A stretch of DNA of 64,000 nt from JAJXWB01 sp965246795. GTDB lineage: Bacteria; Pseudomonadota; Alphaproteobacteria; Rhizobiales; Beijerinckiaceae. Positions 21,201 through 29,381 of this stretch are shown here, one piece after another; the first letter of the stretch is position 1, and each line of letters opens with the position of its first letter. The notes beneath the pieces are model-generated. The model did no database searches. It was not told the DNA's origin and saw nothing but the letters and a program-made list of their open reading frames with translations. The translations under genes and the position numbers were made by a program. The stretch is taken from the NCBI GenBank assembly GCA_965246795.1, contig CBDFFN010000012.1, forward strand, positions 310,001 through 374,000, read 5' to 3'.

Positions 21201-21631
21201 GGACCGCCGGTCAGGCAAATCAACCCGTCCGTGTTTTCGAGAAGCACGTCGATCGGGACATGCGGCTCATCGAGCGAGGGATCGAGAAAGGCCCGGCTCG
21301 AAAGCCGCATCAGGGTGCGGTAGCCGGTTTCGGACTGGGCCAGCAGGATCAGGCCGGCGCGCGGGATCGGCCGCAGGCCGATGCGTGGCGGCGGCATGTC
21401 GCCGAATTCTAGCGCGAGCCTCAGACCGACGATCGGCTGGATCCCGGCACCGGCGACTTTCTCGGAGAATTCCAGCGCCCCGAAAAGATTGGGATCAGTT
21501 AGAGCGACGGCCGGGCCATTGTCGGCCGCGACCAGCTTGCTCAGCTTCGCAATGCCCAGCGCCCCCTCGCGCAGCGAATACGCGGAGCGTACATTCAAAT
21601 GGACGAAGCCGACTTCGCGCGCGACCGACAT
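18203..21631 (-). CDS. dnaE: DNA polymerase III alpha subunit
   Basis: Replicative C-family polymerase, 1142 residues. It has an N-terminal PHP domain, the catalytic PDFDIDF at about residue 402, a tandem HhH region (GVGEGQARAIV) and an OB-fold near the end. Its length and place beside proS-lolE-lolD argue for the replicative enzyme rather than the error-prone DnaE2 of imuAB cassettes, which are absent here. The PHP entry reads VHLNVRSAYS (residues 10-19), so two of the usual metal-binding His are Asn and Arg; the domain is probably structural. GGAGAA precedes the ATG. A perfect LexA-type box lies 102-116 bp upstream. Confidence 0.95.
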   Translation of the reverse strand: MSVAREVGFVHLNVRSAYSLREGALGIAKLSKLVAADNGPAVALTDPNLFGALEFSEKVAGAGIQPIVGLRLALEFGDMPPPRIGLRPIPRAGLILLAQSETGYRTLMRLSSRAFLDPSLDEPHVPIDVLLENTDGLICLTGGPDGPIDRLLRTGAEDVVRARLDQIRAAFADRLYVELQRHGLESERRVEPALLDLAYRNGLPLVATNEVYFPAASDFEAHDALLCLAQGTIVADADRRRVTKEHRLKTRAEMTALFADLPEATDNSVAIAMRVGFRPRTSKPILPRYGDVGDEAAELRRQAEEGLVARLAAMPLAPDMTRSDYEARLAFELGVIEAMKFPGYFLIVADFIRWAKGQGIPVGPGRGSGAGSLVAFALTITDLDPIRFGLLFERFLNPERVSMPDFDIDFCQTRRGEVIEYVRDRYGVDRVAQIITFGSFLARGVLRNVGRVLDMPLGQVDRLARLIPQNPAKPVTLKEAIDGEPRLREAANDERVAKLLEVSAALEGLYSNASTHAAGIVIGDRPLNEIVPLYRDPKSDMPATQFNMKWVEPAGLVKFDFLGLKTLTMLATAMESLRKRGIVVDINKIPLDDLKTYEGLGRGETVGVFQVESGGMRRALVDMRADRFEDIIALVALYRPGPMANIPVYCSVKLGEEEANYIHPLVKPILEETFGVIVYQEQVMQIAQTLSGYSLGEADLLRRAMGKKIKAEMDAQRDRFVRGAIERGILRDKADEIFALLARFADYGFNKSHAAAYALIAYQTAWLKANHTVDFIAASMTLDKGNTDKLAEFRNEAKRLGITVEPPSIGRSGVDFDVYVDAAGKASVRYALSAVKGVGEGQARAIVVARGDRPFKNLGDFAARVGARDINKKVLESLVSAGAFDELELDRARAFAAIESIVATSARMEMERLEGQSALFGGGPTELIAPKAPSWSAAERLKREFDAVGFFLSGHPLDAYETVLARLKVERSATFFRAVRQGASAARLAATVLDRAERRTKSGSKMGIVQLSDPSGQYEAILFQEGLVQFRDLLEKGACLLLNVQANVEGEDVRVRIVGVETLDEAAARHQKGLRIFLRDETPLPSIQQRLSGRGEGEVSLVLMMDAMRGEVEVRLPGRYPVSAAVAGALKAISGVVAVEHV

Positions 21632-21732
21632 GAGTTCTCCGGTGAGCCCGCCGGGTAGGACGGGTCGAGCCTTGTTCTCACGGCCCGGCCGATTCCGCCG
21701 AGCGAAAAACGCCGCTCGTCCCCAGCCAGCTT

Positions 21733-21747
21733 GTTCCTTTTATGTTC
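21733..21747. promoter_or_regulatory. LexA (SOS) box in the dnaE/PilZ intergenic region
   Basis: Exact GTTC-CTTTTAT-GTTC; on the dnaE strand it reads AGAACATAAAAGGAAC, with the A/T-rich spacer common in rhizobial LexA boxes. It is 102 bp upstream of the dnaE ATG and also upstream of the candidate sRNA and PilZ gene on the other strand, so the target is ambiguous. Confidence 0.65.
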
Positions 21748-21799
21748 TAATCAAACTTTTTTGAACGGCGATGCAACCGTTCGCGCGCTCGTGACGTTG

Positions 21800-21891
21800 T
21801 CCTGACAGCCGATAGCAATGTCGGTTCGTCAGATCCCCCTCCTCTGACGTTAAAGCGGGCGCGACTTCCCCCTCGCGCCCGCTCTTTTTTT
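21800..21891 (+). ncRNA. Candidate trans-acting small RNA with C-rich (anti-Shine-Dalgarno) loops
   Basis: No + strand gene ends here, yet a strong intrinsic terminator is present (21854-21891). Just before it lies a second perfect hairpin, CGTCAGA/TCTGACG (21827-21833/21843-21849), with loop TCCCCCTCC. The terminator loop is CTTCCCCC. Paired hairpins showing C-rich loops complementary to ribosome-binding sites are typical of alphaproteobacterial regulatory RNAs (cuckoo/alpha-r14, CcsR and AbcR types). The 5' end is a guess; I found no convincing promoter. Confidence 0.5.
21854..21891 (+). terminator. Strong intrinsic terminator upstream of the PilZ gene
   Basis: AGCGGGCGCGA and TCGCGCCCGCT form a perfect 11-bp stem around loop CTTCCCCC, followed by C and seven T. 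No coding gene reads into it on the + strand. Confidence 0.85.
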
Positions 21892-21954
21892 GCCCTCATC
21901 AAATCTTAAGCGAGACGCTGTTAATTGGCGGGTGCATCCTAGGAATGCTCCGTC

Positions 21955-22341
21955 ATGTCCCATCCCCGCGTAGCCGAACGGGTTCGAACGTTTCTGAAGG
22001 CGGTGATCGAATTCAACAAAGGCGCGTCGAAAATCGACTGCGTCGTCAAGAACATCTCTGCGACCGGCGCACGGTTGGACGTCACCTCCGCCGTTAGCCT
22101 TCCCAGCGAATTCACGCTGCACATCCCCCACCGTAGTGAGCAGCATCGGGCCCAACTCGTGTGGCGCGAATCTGGTGCAATTGGCGTCCGCTTCCTGACA
22201 CCCGAGACGAAGCCTGCCGAATTCGCGCAGGGATCATCGAGCCTGGAGCTGGAAAATGTCCGCCTGCGTGCCCGCGTCCGCGAGCTGATGCGGCGGTTGG
22301 AGGACCTGGGTCAGGACCCGAACGTCTTCAACGCGGACTGA
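21955..22341 (+). CDS. PilZ-domain protein
   Basis: 128 residues. A basic N-terminal stretch (RVAERVRTFLKAVI) and NISATGARLDV match the two parts of the PilZ cyclic-di-GMP motif (RxxxR, then D/NxSxxG), with Asn in the first position of the second. SGAIGVRFL follows, as usual. The last 40 residues form an amphipathic, probably coiled, helix (LELENVRLRARVRELMRRLEDL). It is a single gene transcribed opposite to dnaE and lolD and cuts into their run. It may be an effector or a degenerate PilZ. Confidence 0.85.
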   Translation: MSHPRVAERVRTFLKAVIEFNKGASKIDCVVKNISATGARLDVTSAVSLPSEFTLHIPHRSEQHRAQLVWRESGAIGVRFLTPETKPAEFAQGSSSLELENVRLRARVRELMRRLEDLGQDPNVFNAD

Positions 22342-22397
22342 GATCGCTTTCGCGCAAACCTTCTCACCAAGTGCGGTCCACTTGGCGGGACATGCGG

Positions 22398-23089
<692 letters not shown>

Positions 23090-23093
<4 letters not shown>

Positions 23094-24391
23094 TCGTATC
23101 GCAGCGCTTCGACGGGATCGAGCCGCGCCGCCCGCCAAGCCGGCAGGATGCTCGCGAGAAGCGACAGCACGAGCGTCATCGCAACGACGAGCGCGACTTC
23201 GCGCGGATCGACCTCCGACGGCAGGCGCGACAGGAAGTAAAGTTCGGCCGGAAACAGATTGGCATGCAGCGCCGTGTTGAGCAGCGTGCGGATCGCTTCG
23301 AGATTGTGCGCGAGCAGCAGGCCGAGCACGAGACCGGCGAATGTGCCGACGACACCGATGGTCGCACCTGTGATGAGGAACACCCGCAACACGGTGCCGC
23401 GCGTTGCGCCCATCGTGCGCAGGATCGCGATATCGCGGCCCTTGTCCTTCACGAGCATCGTCAGGCCGGAAATGATGTTGAGTGCCGCGACGAGAACGAT
23501 CAGCGTCAGGATGATGAACATGACGTTGCGCTCGACTTTGAGCGCGTTGAAGAACGTCTCATTCCGTTGCCGCCAGTCGGTAAGGATCACCGGACCGGGC
23601 ACGGCTTTCTCGATCGCGGGGCGCATTGCGTCGATATCGTCGGGATTATCGAGGAAGACTTCAACGACGGAAGCCTCGCCCTCTTTGTTGAAGTAAGCCT
23701 GCGCTTCGGCGAGTGGCAGATAGACGAAGACGCCGTCGAATTCCGACATGCCGATCTGGAAGATCGCGTTGACCGGGTAGGACTTGATGCGCGGCGCAAT
23801 ACCGAAGGGCGTCGATGCGCCGCGGGCCGTCAAAACCGTAATGCGATCACCGACGCGCAGGCTGAGCGTGTCGGCCATGCGACGTCCGATCGCAACGCCG
23901 CCTGCATTGTCGAAATCGTCGAGTGTGCCCTGCTTCACATTCCCCGCGATGCCCGGCAGATGAACGATGTCCTCCTGCCGGATGCCGCGTACCAAAGCGC
24001 CGGACTGCCCGTATTGCGATGACACGCCGGCCGCGCCTTCGACCATCGGAATGGCGAGCGAGACGCCGCGCAACTTCGTCAATCGCTCGACGACATCGGG
24101 CCAGTCCGTCATCGGCCCTTCGGCCGATTGCACGAAGACATGTCCGTTGATGCCGATGATCTTGCCGAGGAGTTCCTTATGGAAGCCGTTCATCACGCTC
24201 ATCACGACGATGAGCGTCGCAACGCCGAGCATGATGCCGAGAAACGAGAAGCCGGCGATGACAGACACGAAGCTGCCCGCGCGACGCGCCCGAAGATAAC
24301 GCAACGCAATCGTCCATTCGACCGACGCAAAGGCGCGGGTCGAGGAATTGCGTGGCGCGGCTCCGACGCGCTCTAGCAGTGCCGCGGTCAT
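23090..24391 (-). CDS. lolE: Lipoprotein-releasing system permease LolC/LolE
   Basis: 433-residue MacB/FtsX-type permease with four helices. ALRYLRARRAGSFVSVIAGFSFLGI leads the first helix, followed by VMNGFHKELLGKIIG and a large periplasmic domain; the FtsX core helices (DKGRDIAILRTMGATRG) are near the C-terminus. Only one LolC/E-type gene is present, as is common in alphaproteobacteria, so it probably forms a homodimer. It overlaps both proS and lolD by ATGA. Confidence 0.92.
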
Positions 24392-25725
24392 ATCGCCGGC
24401 AAAGGTGTCATCACGCGCGCGATCGCGTCTTCGACGGAGACGTTCACTTTCTCGCCCGTCGCGCGGCGCTTCAATTCGACTGTGCCGGTGGCAAGGCCCT
24501 TTGGCCCAACGATGATCTGCCAGGGCAGACCGATGAGATCGAACGTCGCGAATTTCGCGCCCGGCCGCTCGTCGCGATCATCGTAAAGCACATCGAGGCC
24601 CGTTGTTTGAAGCTTTGCGTAAAGCGTTTCGCAGGCCATGTCGGTTGCGGCATCGCCGACCTTGAGATTCGCAATGCCGACGCGGAACGGCGCGACAGCG
24701 TCAGGCCAGATCATGCCGGCGTCGTCGTGGCTCGCCTCGATGATCGCCGCGACGAGACGCGACGGGCCGATCCCATAGGAGCCCATATAGACGGGCGTCT
24801 CCTTCCCGTCCGGACCGTTGACCATCGCGCGCATCGGCTCGGAATACTTCGTGCCGAAGTAGAAAATATGGCCGACTTCGATCCCGCGCTCTGAGACACG
24901 GTCGTCCGCCGGCACCGCCTCGAACGCGGCGGCGTCGTGCATGTCGGATGTCGCGGCGTAGCGCCCCGTCCAGCGTTCGACGATTTCGCCAAGCGCCTTT
25001 GCATCGTCGAAATCGACGTCGACCGGCGGTGTTTGCATCGCCAGAAAATCCTTGTGGCAGAAAACCTCGCTCTCGCCGGTCTTTGCCAGAATGATGAACT
25101 CGTGGCTGAGATTGCCGCCGATGGGCCCGGTGTCGGCGCGCATCGGAATGGCGGTGAGGCCCATGCGCGCAAACGTGCGCAGATACGCAACAAACATACG
25201 GTCGTATGAGATACGCGCCGCAGCCTCGTCGAGATCGAACGAATAAGCATCCTTCATCAGGAATTCGCGCGAGCGCATCACGCCGAAACGTGGCCGCACC
25301 TCATCCCGAAACTTCCACTGGATATGATAGAGATTGCGCGGGAGGTCCTTGTAGGACTTCACGCCGGCGCGGAATATTTCCGTGATCATCTCTTCGTTAG
25401 TCGGGCCGAAAAGCATCTCACGCTCGTGCCGGTCGGTGATGCGCAGCATCTCCTTGCCGTAGGCGTCGTAGCGGCCGCTCTCGCGCCATAGCGCGGCGGG
25501 CTGGATCGTCGGCATCAGGACTTCGATCGCCCCGGCGCGGTCCTGTTCCTCGCGCACGATGCGGCAGATTTTGTCGAGCACGCGCAGACCGAGCGGCAGC
25601 CATGCATAGATGCCCGCCGCCTCCTGCCGGATCATGCCCGCACGCAGCATGAGCCGATGCGAGACGATCTCCGCTTCCTTGGGGTTGTCGCGAAGAATGG
25701 GCAGAAAATACCGGGACAGCCGCAT
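24388..25725 (-). CDS. proS: Proline--tRNA ligase
   Basis: Class II synthetase. The ATG at 25725 gives MRLSRYFLPILRDNPKEAEIVSH, the usual ProRS start; the longer N-terminus from 25779 is not homologous. Motif 2 region FRDEVRPRFGVMRSREFLMKDAYSF and motif 3 GSYGIGPSRLVAA are present. At 445 residues it lacks the INS editing insertion of the E. coli enzyme, as in other alphaproteobacteria. First gene of proS-lolE-lolD. Confidence 0.96.
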   Translation of the reverse strand: MRLSRYFLPILRDNPKEAEIVSHRLMLRAGMIRQEAAGIYAWLPLGLRVLDKICRIVREEQDRAGAIEVLMPTIQPAALWRESGRYDAYGKEMLRITDRHEREMLFGPTNEEMITEIFRAGVKSYKDLPRNLYHIQWKFRDEVRPRFGVMRSREFLMKDAYSFDLDEAAARISYDRMFVAYLRTFARMGLTAIPMRADTGPIGGNLSHEFIILAKTGESEVFCHKDFLAMQTPPVDVDFDDAKALGEIVERWTGRYAATSDMHDAAAFEAVPADDRVSERGIEVGHIFYFGTKYSEPMRAMVNGPDGKETPVYMGSYGIGPSRLVAAIIEASHDDAGMIWPDAVAPFRVGIANLKVGDAATDMACETLYAKLQTTGLDVLYDDRDERPGAKFATFDLIGLPWQIIVGPKGLATGTVELKRRATGEKVNVSVEDAIARVMTPLPAI

Positions 25726-25904
25726 GGCACCTCTCGACGGCGCCGGAGCGCTCACTTGCGCGGGTAGAGGATGCGGCAAAGGCGATCAACCCACTCTTGG
25801 CTCGCGAACGGGAGAAAGTCCGTGCCGATTTGTGCGTTGCAATAACACAATTTGCCACGAAGTCGCGCTTTTTGCGTGACAATTCATCGCGGCGTGCGTA
25901 GCGT

Positions 25905-26081
25905 CCGGCACCCTTAGCAGGGCGACCCGGGCAACCGGGCGTACAGGCCAAGTCTCGGGAGGACGATGGCTCCGCATACCGGCCAACGAGCCGGCCAGAG
26001 GTCGCCACAGGCGATCCGGCGGGACAAGAAGAGGACAGGGGCAATCGAGCGGGGTCCGCGAGGAACCCGCTCTTTTCTTTT
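25905..26081 (+). ncRNA. Candidate structured non-coding RNA with intrinsic terminator
   Basis: The 378-bp gap between two minus-strand genes holds a row of hairpins on the + strand: CCCGG-GCAA-CCGGG with a GNRA tetraloop (25926-25939), CCGGC-N6-GCCGG (25979-25994), GTCGCC-ACA-GGCGAT (26001-26015), and a terminator (26047-26081). No + strand gene needs that terminator. An ATG at 25966 has a good Shine-Dalgarno (GGGAGG), but its frame runs through the terminator, so any peptide would be odd. I do not recognise the RNA family; 6S RNA is one thing to test. Confidence 0.4.
26047..26081 (+). terminator. Intrinsic terminator of the candidate ncRNA
   Basis: GAGCGGGGTCC pairs with GGAACCCGCTC (11 bp, one mismatch) around the tetraloop GCGA, followed by TTTTCTTTT. 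Orientation is +, opposite to both flanking genes. Confidence 0.75.
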
Positions 26082-26103
26082 GGCCAATCCTCAGCCGTAC
26101 AAT

Positions 26104-26676
26104 TCAGTAAGGCACGCCCTTAACGCGCTGCGTCGCCATTGCCTGCGCGTACCATTCGAGTTCGTCGAAAACTTTCTTCGACGCGCGCTCGATCCACGGC
26201 TCGAGAACGCTTCCGTCTTCCGTGAGCACGCGATCGGCACGCGGAACGGGCAGCAACGAGGGAATGCTCGGCGTTCCGAGTTCCGCTAACATCATGCGCA
26301 ACTGCATCGCCGCGCGCACGCCGCCGAACTGGCCGGCGGAATAGCAGACGATGCAGGACGGCCGCCAGAAATACTCCTCGAGAAAGTGATCGAGCGTGTT
26401 CGAAAGCGCCGGCGGAATCGAATTGTTGTATTCCGCAGACACCACGACAAAGGCATCGGCACGACGAAACAGATCGGCGAGCTGTTCCAGCACCGCAGGC
26501 GCTTCGCCCTTCGGATATTCCTTGTACATGCGATCGATGAGCGGCAGTTGCAGCGCCACGGGATCGACGAGCGGCGCATCATGGCCGCGTGCAGCAAGCG
26601 TGTTGCGCACAAACTGCGCGACACGCGCACCTTTCCGGTCCGATCGCACAGAGCCGAGAATGACTGGCATCAACAT
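26104..26676 (-). CDS. NADPH-dependent FMN reductase family protein
   Basis: Flavodoxin-like reductase. LGSVRSDRKGARVAQFV is the phosphate-binding loop for FMN, and VVSAEYNNSIPPALSNTLDHF is the second flavin contact (YN.S.P..L). About 190 residues from 26676, which has GAGGGC upstream; ATG 26670, overlapping the tgt stop as TGATG, is an equal alternative. Last gene of the queA-tgt run. Physiological acceptor unknown; ArsH- and azoreductase-like relatives exist. Confidence 0.85.
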   Translation of the reverse strand: MLMPVILGSVRSDRKGARVAQFVRNTLAARGHDAPLVDPVALQLPLIDRMYKEYPKGEAPAVLEQLADLFRRADAFVVVSAEYNNSIPPALSNTLDHFLEEYFWRPSCIVCYSAGQFGGVRAAMQLRMMLAELGTPSIPSLLPVPRADRVLTEDGSVLEPWIERASKKVFDELEWYAQAMATQRVKGVPY

Positions 26677-27791
26677 TTTGCGCCCTCGCCTTCTGCCCAA
26701 GCGGCTTTCGTTTCGCGCCGAAAGTCATCGAAGCGCTTCGCCGCGATGGCCTCACGCATGCCGCGCATGAGCGACTGATAATAAGCAAGATTGTTCCAGG
26801 TCAGCAGCATCATGCCGAGGATCTCGTTGGTGCGGACGAGGTGATGAAGATACGCGCGCGAATAATCCCGCGTCGCCGGGCAGTCAGACGCTTCGTCTAT
26901 CGGTCGCGCATCGGCGCCATGACGCGCGTTGCGCAGATTGATGCGGCCGAAGCGGGTGTAGGCGAGCCCATGCCGCCCCGCCCGCGTTGGCATCACGCAA
27001 TCGAACATGTCGATGCCACGCGCCACCGCTTCCAAAAGATCGTCGGGCGTGCCGACGCCCATGAGGTAGCGCGGCTTGGTCTCGGGCACGTGCGGCACGA
27101 CGCGCGCGATGACGTCGAGCATGATCGATTGCGGCTCACCGACCGCAAGCCCACCGATGGAATGACCGTGAAAGTCCATGTCGGCGAGCGCGCGCGCGCT
27201 TTCGGCACGCAGATCGTGATCGGTGCCGCCCTGTACGATTCCGAACACAGCACTGCCGCGAGAAGAATCGAAGGCTTTGCGAGAGCGTTCCGCCCAGCGC
27301 AACGAAAGCTTCATCGCGCGCTCGACCTCGTCGCGCGATGCCGGCAGCTTCAGACATTCGTCGAGCTGCATCTGAATATCGGAGCCGAGCAGCGCCTGAA
27401 TCTTCATCGATCGCTCGGGCGTCAATCGGTGCGTCGATCCGTCGACGTGGCTCTGAAACGTGACGCCGTCCTCGTCGAGCTTGCGCAGCTTCGAGAGCGA
27501 CATGACCTGAAAGCCGCCGGAATCCGTGAGGATCGGATGCGGCCATTGCATGAATTTGTGCAGGCCGCCGAGTTCCGCGACGCGCTCTGCGCCCGGTCGC
27601 AGCATGAGATGATAGACGTTCCCGAGCACGACATCGCTGCCGAGCGCACGCACCTGATCGGCATACATCGCCTTTACAGTCGCGGCGGTGCCAACCGGCA
27701 TGAACGCCGGCGTACGGATGTCGCCTCGCTGCAAAGAAATGATGCCGGTGCGCGCATCGCCGTCGGTGGCGTTGACCGTGAACTGCATCAC
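26670..27791 (-). CDS. tgt: Queuine tRNA-guanine transglycosylase
   Basis: Exchanges guanine 34 of GUN-anticodon tRNAs for preQ1. 373 residues; catalytic Asp regions DSGGFQVMSL and DCVMPTRAGRHG are intact, and GGLAVGE is present. The structural zinc site normally reads CxCxxC before YSRAYLHH, but here the same place is SDCPATRDYSRAYLHH, so two of three Cys ligands are Ser and Thr. The fold may do without zinc or use other ligands. It overlaps queA by ATGA, matching the shared queuosine pathway. Confidence 0.94.
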   Translation of the reverse strand: MMQFTVNATDGDARTGIISLQRGDIRTPAFMPVGTAATVKAMYADQVRALGSDVVLGNVYHLMLRPGAERVAELGGLHKFMQWPHPILTDSGGFQVMSLSKLRKLDEDGVTFQSHVDGSTHRLTPERSMKIQALLGSDIQMQLDECLKLPASRDEVERAMKLSLRWAERSRKAFDSSRGSAVFGIVQGGTDHDLRAESARALADMDFHGHSIGGLAVGEPQSIMLDVIARVVPHVPETKPRYLMGVGTPDDLLEAVARGIDMFDCVMPTRAGRHGLAYTRFGRINLRNARHGADARPIDEASDCPATRDYSRAYLHHLVRTNEILGMMLLTWNNLAYYQSLMRGMREAIAAKRFDDFRRETKAAWAEGEGAKC

Positions 27792-28867
27792 GAAGCCGCT
27801 CGCGTCAGAAGGCAGGCATCACCATAACTGTAGAAACGATAGTCCTCAGCAATCGCATGCGCATAGGCACGCTGCATCAGCGGCAGTCCGCCAAAGGCCG
27901 AAACAAGCATGAAGAGCGTCGAGCGCGGCAGATGGAAATTCGTCAGCAACAGATCAACGGCGCGAAACCGATAGCCCGGCGTGATGAAAATACTCGTCTC
28001 GCCAGTGAACGGCTTGATCGCGCCATCGTCCTGAGCGGCGCTTTCGAGCAAACGCAGGCTCGTTGTGCCCGCAGCAACGATGCGCCCACCCTGCGCCCGG
28101 ACGCCGTTCAGCGCCGCAGCCGTTTCCATAGAAACTGACCCCCACTCCGCATGCATGATGTGCGCGTCGGTATCGTCGGCTTTCACGGGCAAAAACGTTC
28201 CGGCACCTACGTGCAATGTGACGCGATGCACGCTCACGCCTTGCGCTTCGATCGCGGCCAGCAAATCCGTCGTGAAATGCAGCCCAGCCGTCGGCGCGGC
28301 CACTGCACCAACATTGCGCGCGAACATCGTCTGATAATCGGCACGGTCAATGTCGTCGTCCGCGCGGCGGCTTGCGATATAGGGCGGCAACGGCGTCGTC
28401 CCGAGCGTGTCGATCGCATCGTCGAGCGCCGGTCCGCCAAGCGCGAATTCGAGCAGCACTTCGCCGCCTTCGCGCTCGACCACGGTCGCATCGAGCGACG
28501 CGAGAAGGCACGCCGTGCTTTCGCTTTCGTCGCCGAAGCGGATGCGCTCGCCGACCGCGAGGCGTTTCGCGGGCTTCGCCAACGCGCGCCAGCGACTGTC
28601 GCTTTCGCGCTTGATGAGCGTCACCTCGATGCGCGCCACCGCATCGCCGCGCACACGGATGCCATTCAGTCGCGCCGGCACGACGCGCGTATCGTTGACG
28701 ACGAGCGCATCGCCAGGCCGCAACTGCATGGGGAGATCGCGAAACGTCGCGTCGGCAAGACCGTCCGGCGGTTTAACGATCAGCATACGCGCCGCATCGC
28801 GCGGCTTTGCCGGCCGAAGCGCGATGCGTTCCGGCGGCAGTTCGAAATCGAAGAGGTCTACGCGCAC
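27788..28867 (-). CDS. queA: S-adenosylmethionine:tRNA ribosyltransferase-isomerase
   Basis: Adds the epoxycyclopentane ring (from the ribosyl part of SAM) to preQ1-tRNA. 359 residues; MRVDLFDFELPPERIALRPAKPRD opening, VVNDTRVVPARL, VAAPTAGLHFT, LHVGAGTFLPVK and LLTNFHLPRSTLFMLVSAF are all present. Upstream of tgt with a 4-bp overlap. Confidence 0.96.
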   Translation of the reverse strand: MRVDLFDFELPPERIALRPAKPRDAARMLIVKPPDGLADATFRDLPMQLRPGDALVVNDTRVVPARLNGIRVRGDAVARIEVTLIKRESDSRWRALAKPAKRLAVGERIRFGDESESTACLLASLDATVVEREGGEVLLEFALGGPALDDAIDTLGTTPLPPYIASRRADDDIDRADYQTMFARNVGAVAAPTAGLHFTTDLLAAIEAQGVSVHRVTLHVGAGTFLPVKADDTDAHIMHAEWGSVSMETAAALNGVRAQGGRIVAAGTTSLRLLESAAQDDGAIKPFTGETSIFITPGYRFRAVDLLLTNFHLPRSTLFMLVSAFGGLPLMQRAYAHAIAEDYRFYSYGDACLLTRAAS

Positions 28868-28904
28868 TGCCCTGCCCTATGCCGGCAGGGCCGGATGGCT
28901 GAAA

Positions 28905-29357
28905 TCAGCTCATCTTCGCGGAAACGATCATGTCAGGCTCGCGCACAGGCTCACCGCGCTTGATCTTGTCGACATTCTCCATGCCCGACGTCACTTCGCC
29001 CCAAGCCGTATATTGCTTGTCGAGAAAGCGCGCATCGTCGAACACGATGAAGAACTGGCTGTTGGCCGAGTTCGGGTTTGACGACCGCGCCATCGACACC
29101 ACACCGCGAACGTGCGGCTGCGCGTTGAACTCGGCCTTGATGTCCGGATATTTCGAACCACCCGTGCCGGTGCCGTTCGGGCAACCGGTCTGCGCCATGA
29201 AACCGTCGATCACGCGATGGAACACGATGCCGTCGTAGAAGCCTTCGCCGACGAGCTTCTTGATGTGTGCGACATGGCCCGGCGCGAGATCGGGACGCAT
29301 TTTGATGACGACCGGACCCTTGGTGGTTTCGAGCGTAAGCGTATTGCCGTCCGACAT
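28905..29357 (-). CDS. ppiB: Cytoplasmic cyclophilin-type peptidylprolyl isomerase
   Basis: 150-residue PPIase without signal peptide. Active-site pattern YDGIVFHRVIDGFMAQTG, then MARSSNPNSANSQFFIVF. Closely related to the exported cyclophilin at 29914-30459, from which it is separated by one gene; the pair probably arose by duplication with gain or loss of a signal peptide. Confidence 0.93.
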   Translation of the reverse strand: MSDGNTLTLETTKGPVVIKMRPDLAPGHVAHIKKLVGEGFYDGIVFHRVIDGFMAQTGCPNGTGTGGSKYPDIKAEFNAQPHVRGVVSMARSSNPNSANSQFFIVFDDARFLDKQYTAWGEVTSGMENVDKIKRGEPVREPDMIVSAKMS

Positions 29358-29381
29358 GATCTCTCCATCGGTGGTTGAATT

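Noticed and set aside
18203..21631. Error-prone DnaE2 as identity for the polymerase
   Set aside because: Length, operon context and absence of imuA/imuB favour the replicative DnaE, despite the LexA box upstream.
25726..26103. T-box or amino-acid riboswitch in front of proS
   Set aside because: The hairpins and terminator are oriented on the + strand, away from proS, and no T-box sequence is visible.
25966..26289. 107-codon frame with a good Shine-Dalgarno at 25966
   Set aside because: It runs through an intrinsic terminator and then antisense to the FMN reductase; kept only as a possible feature of the ncRNA.
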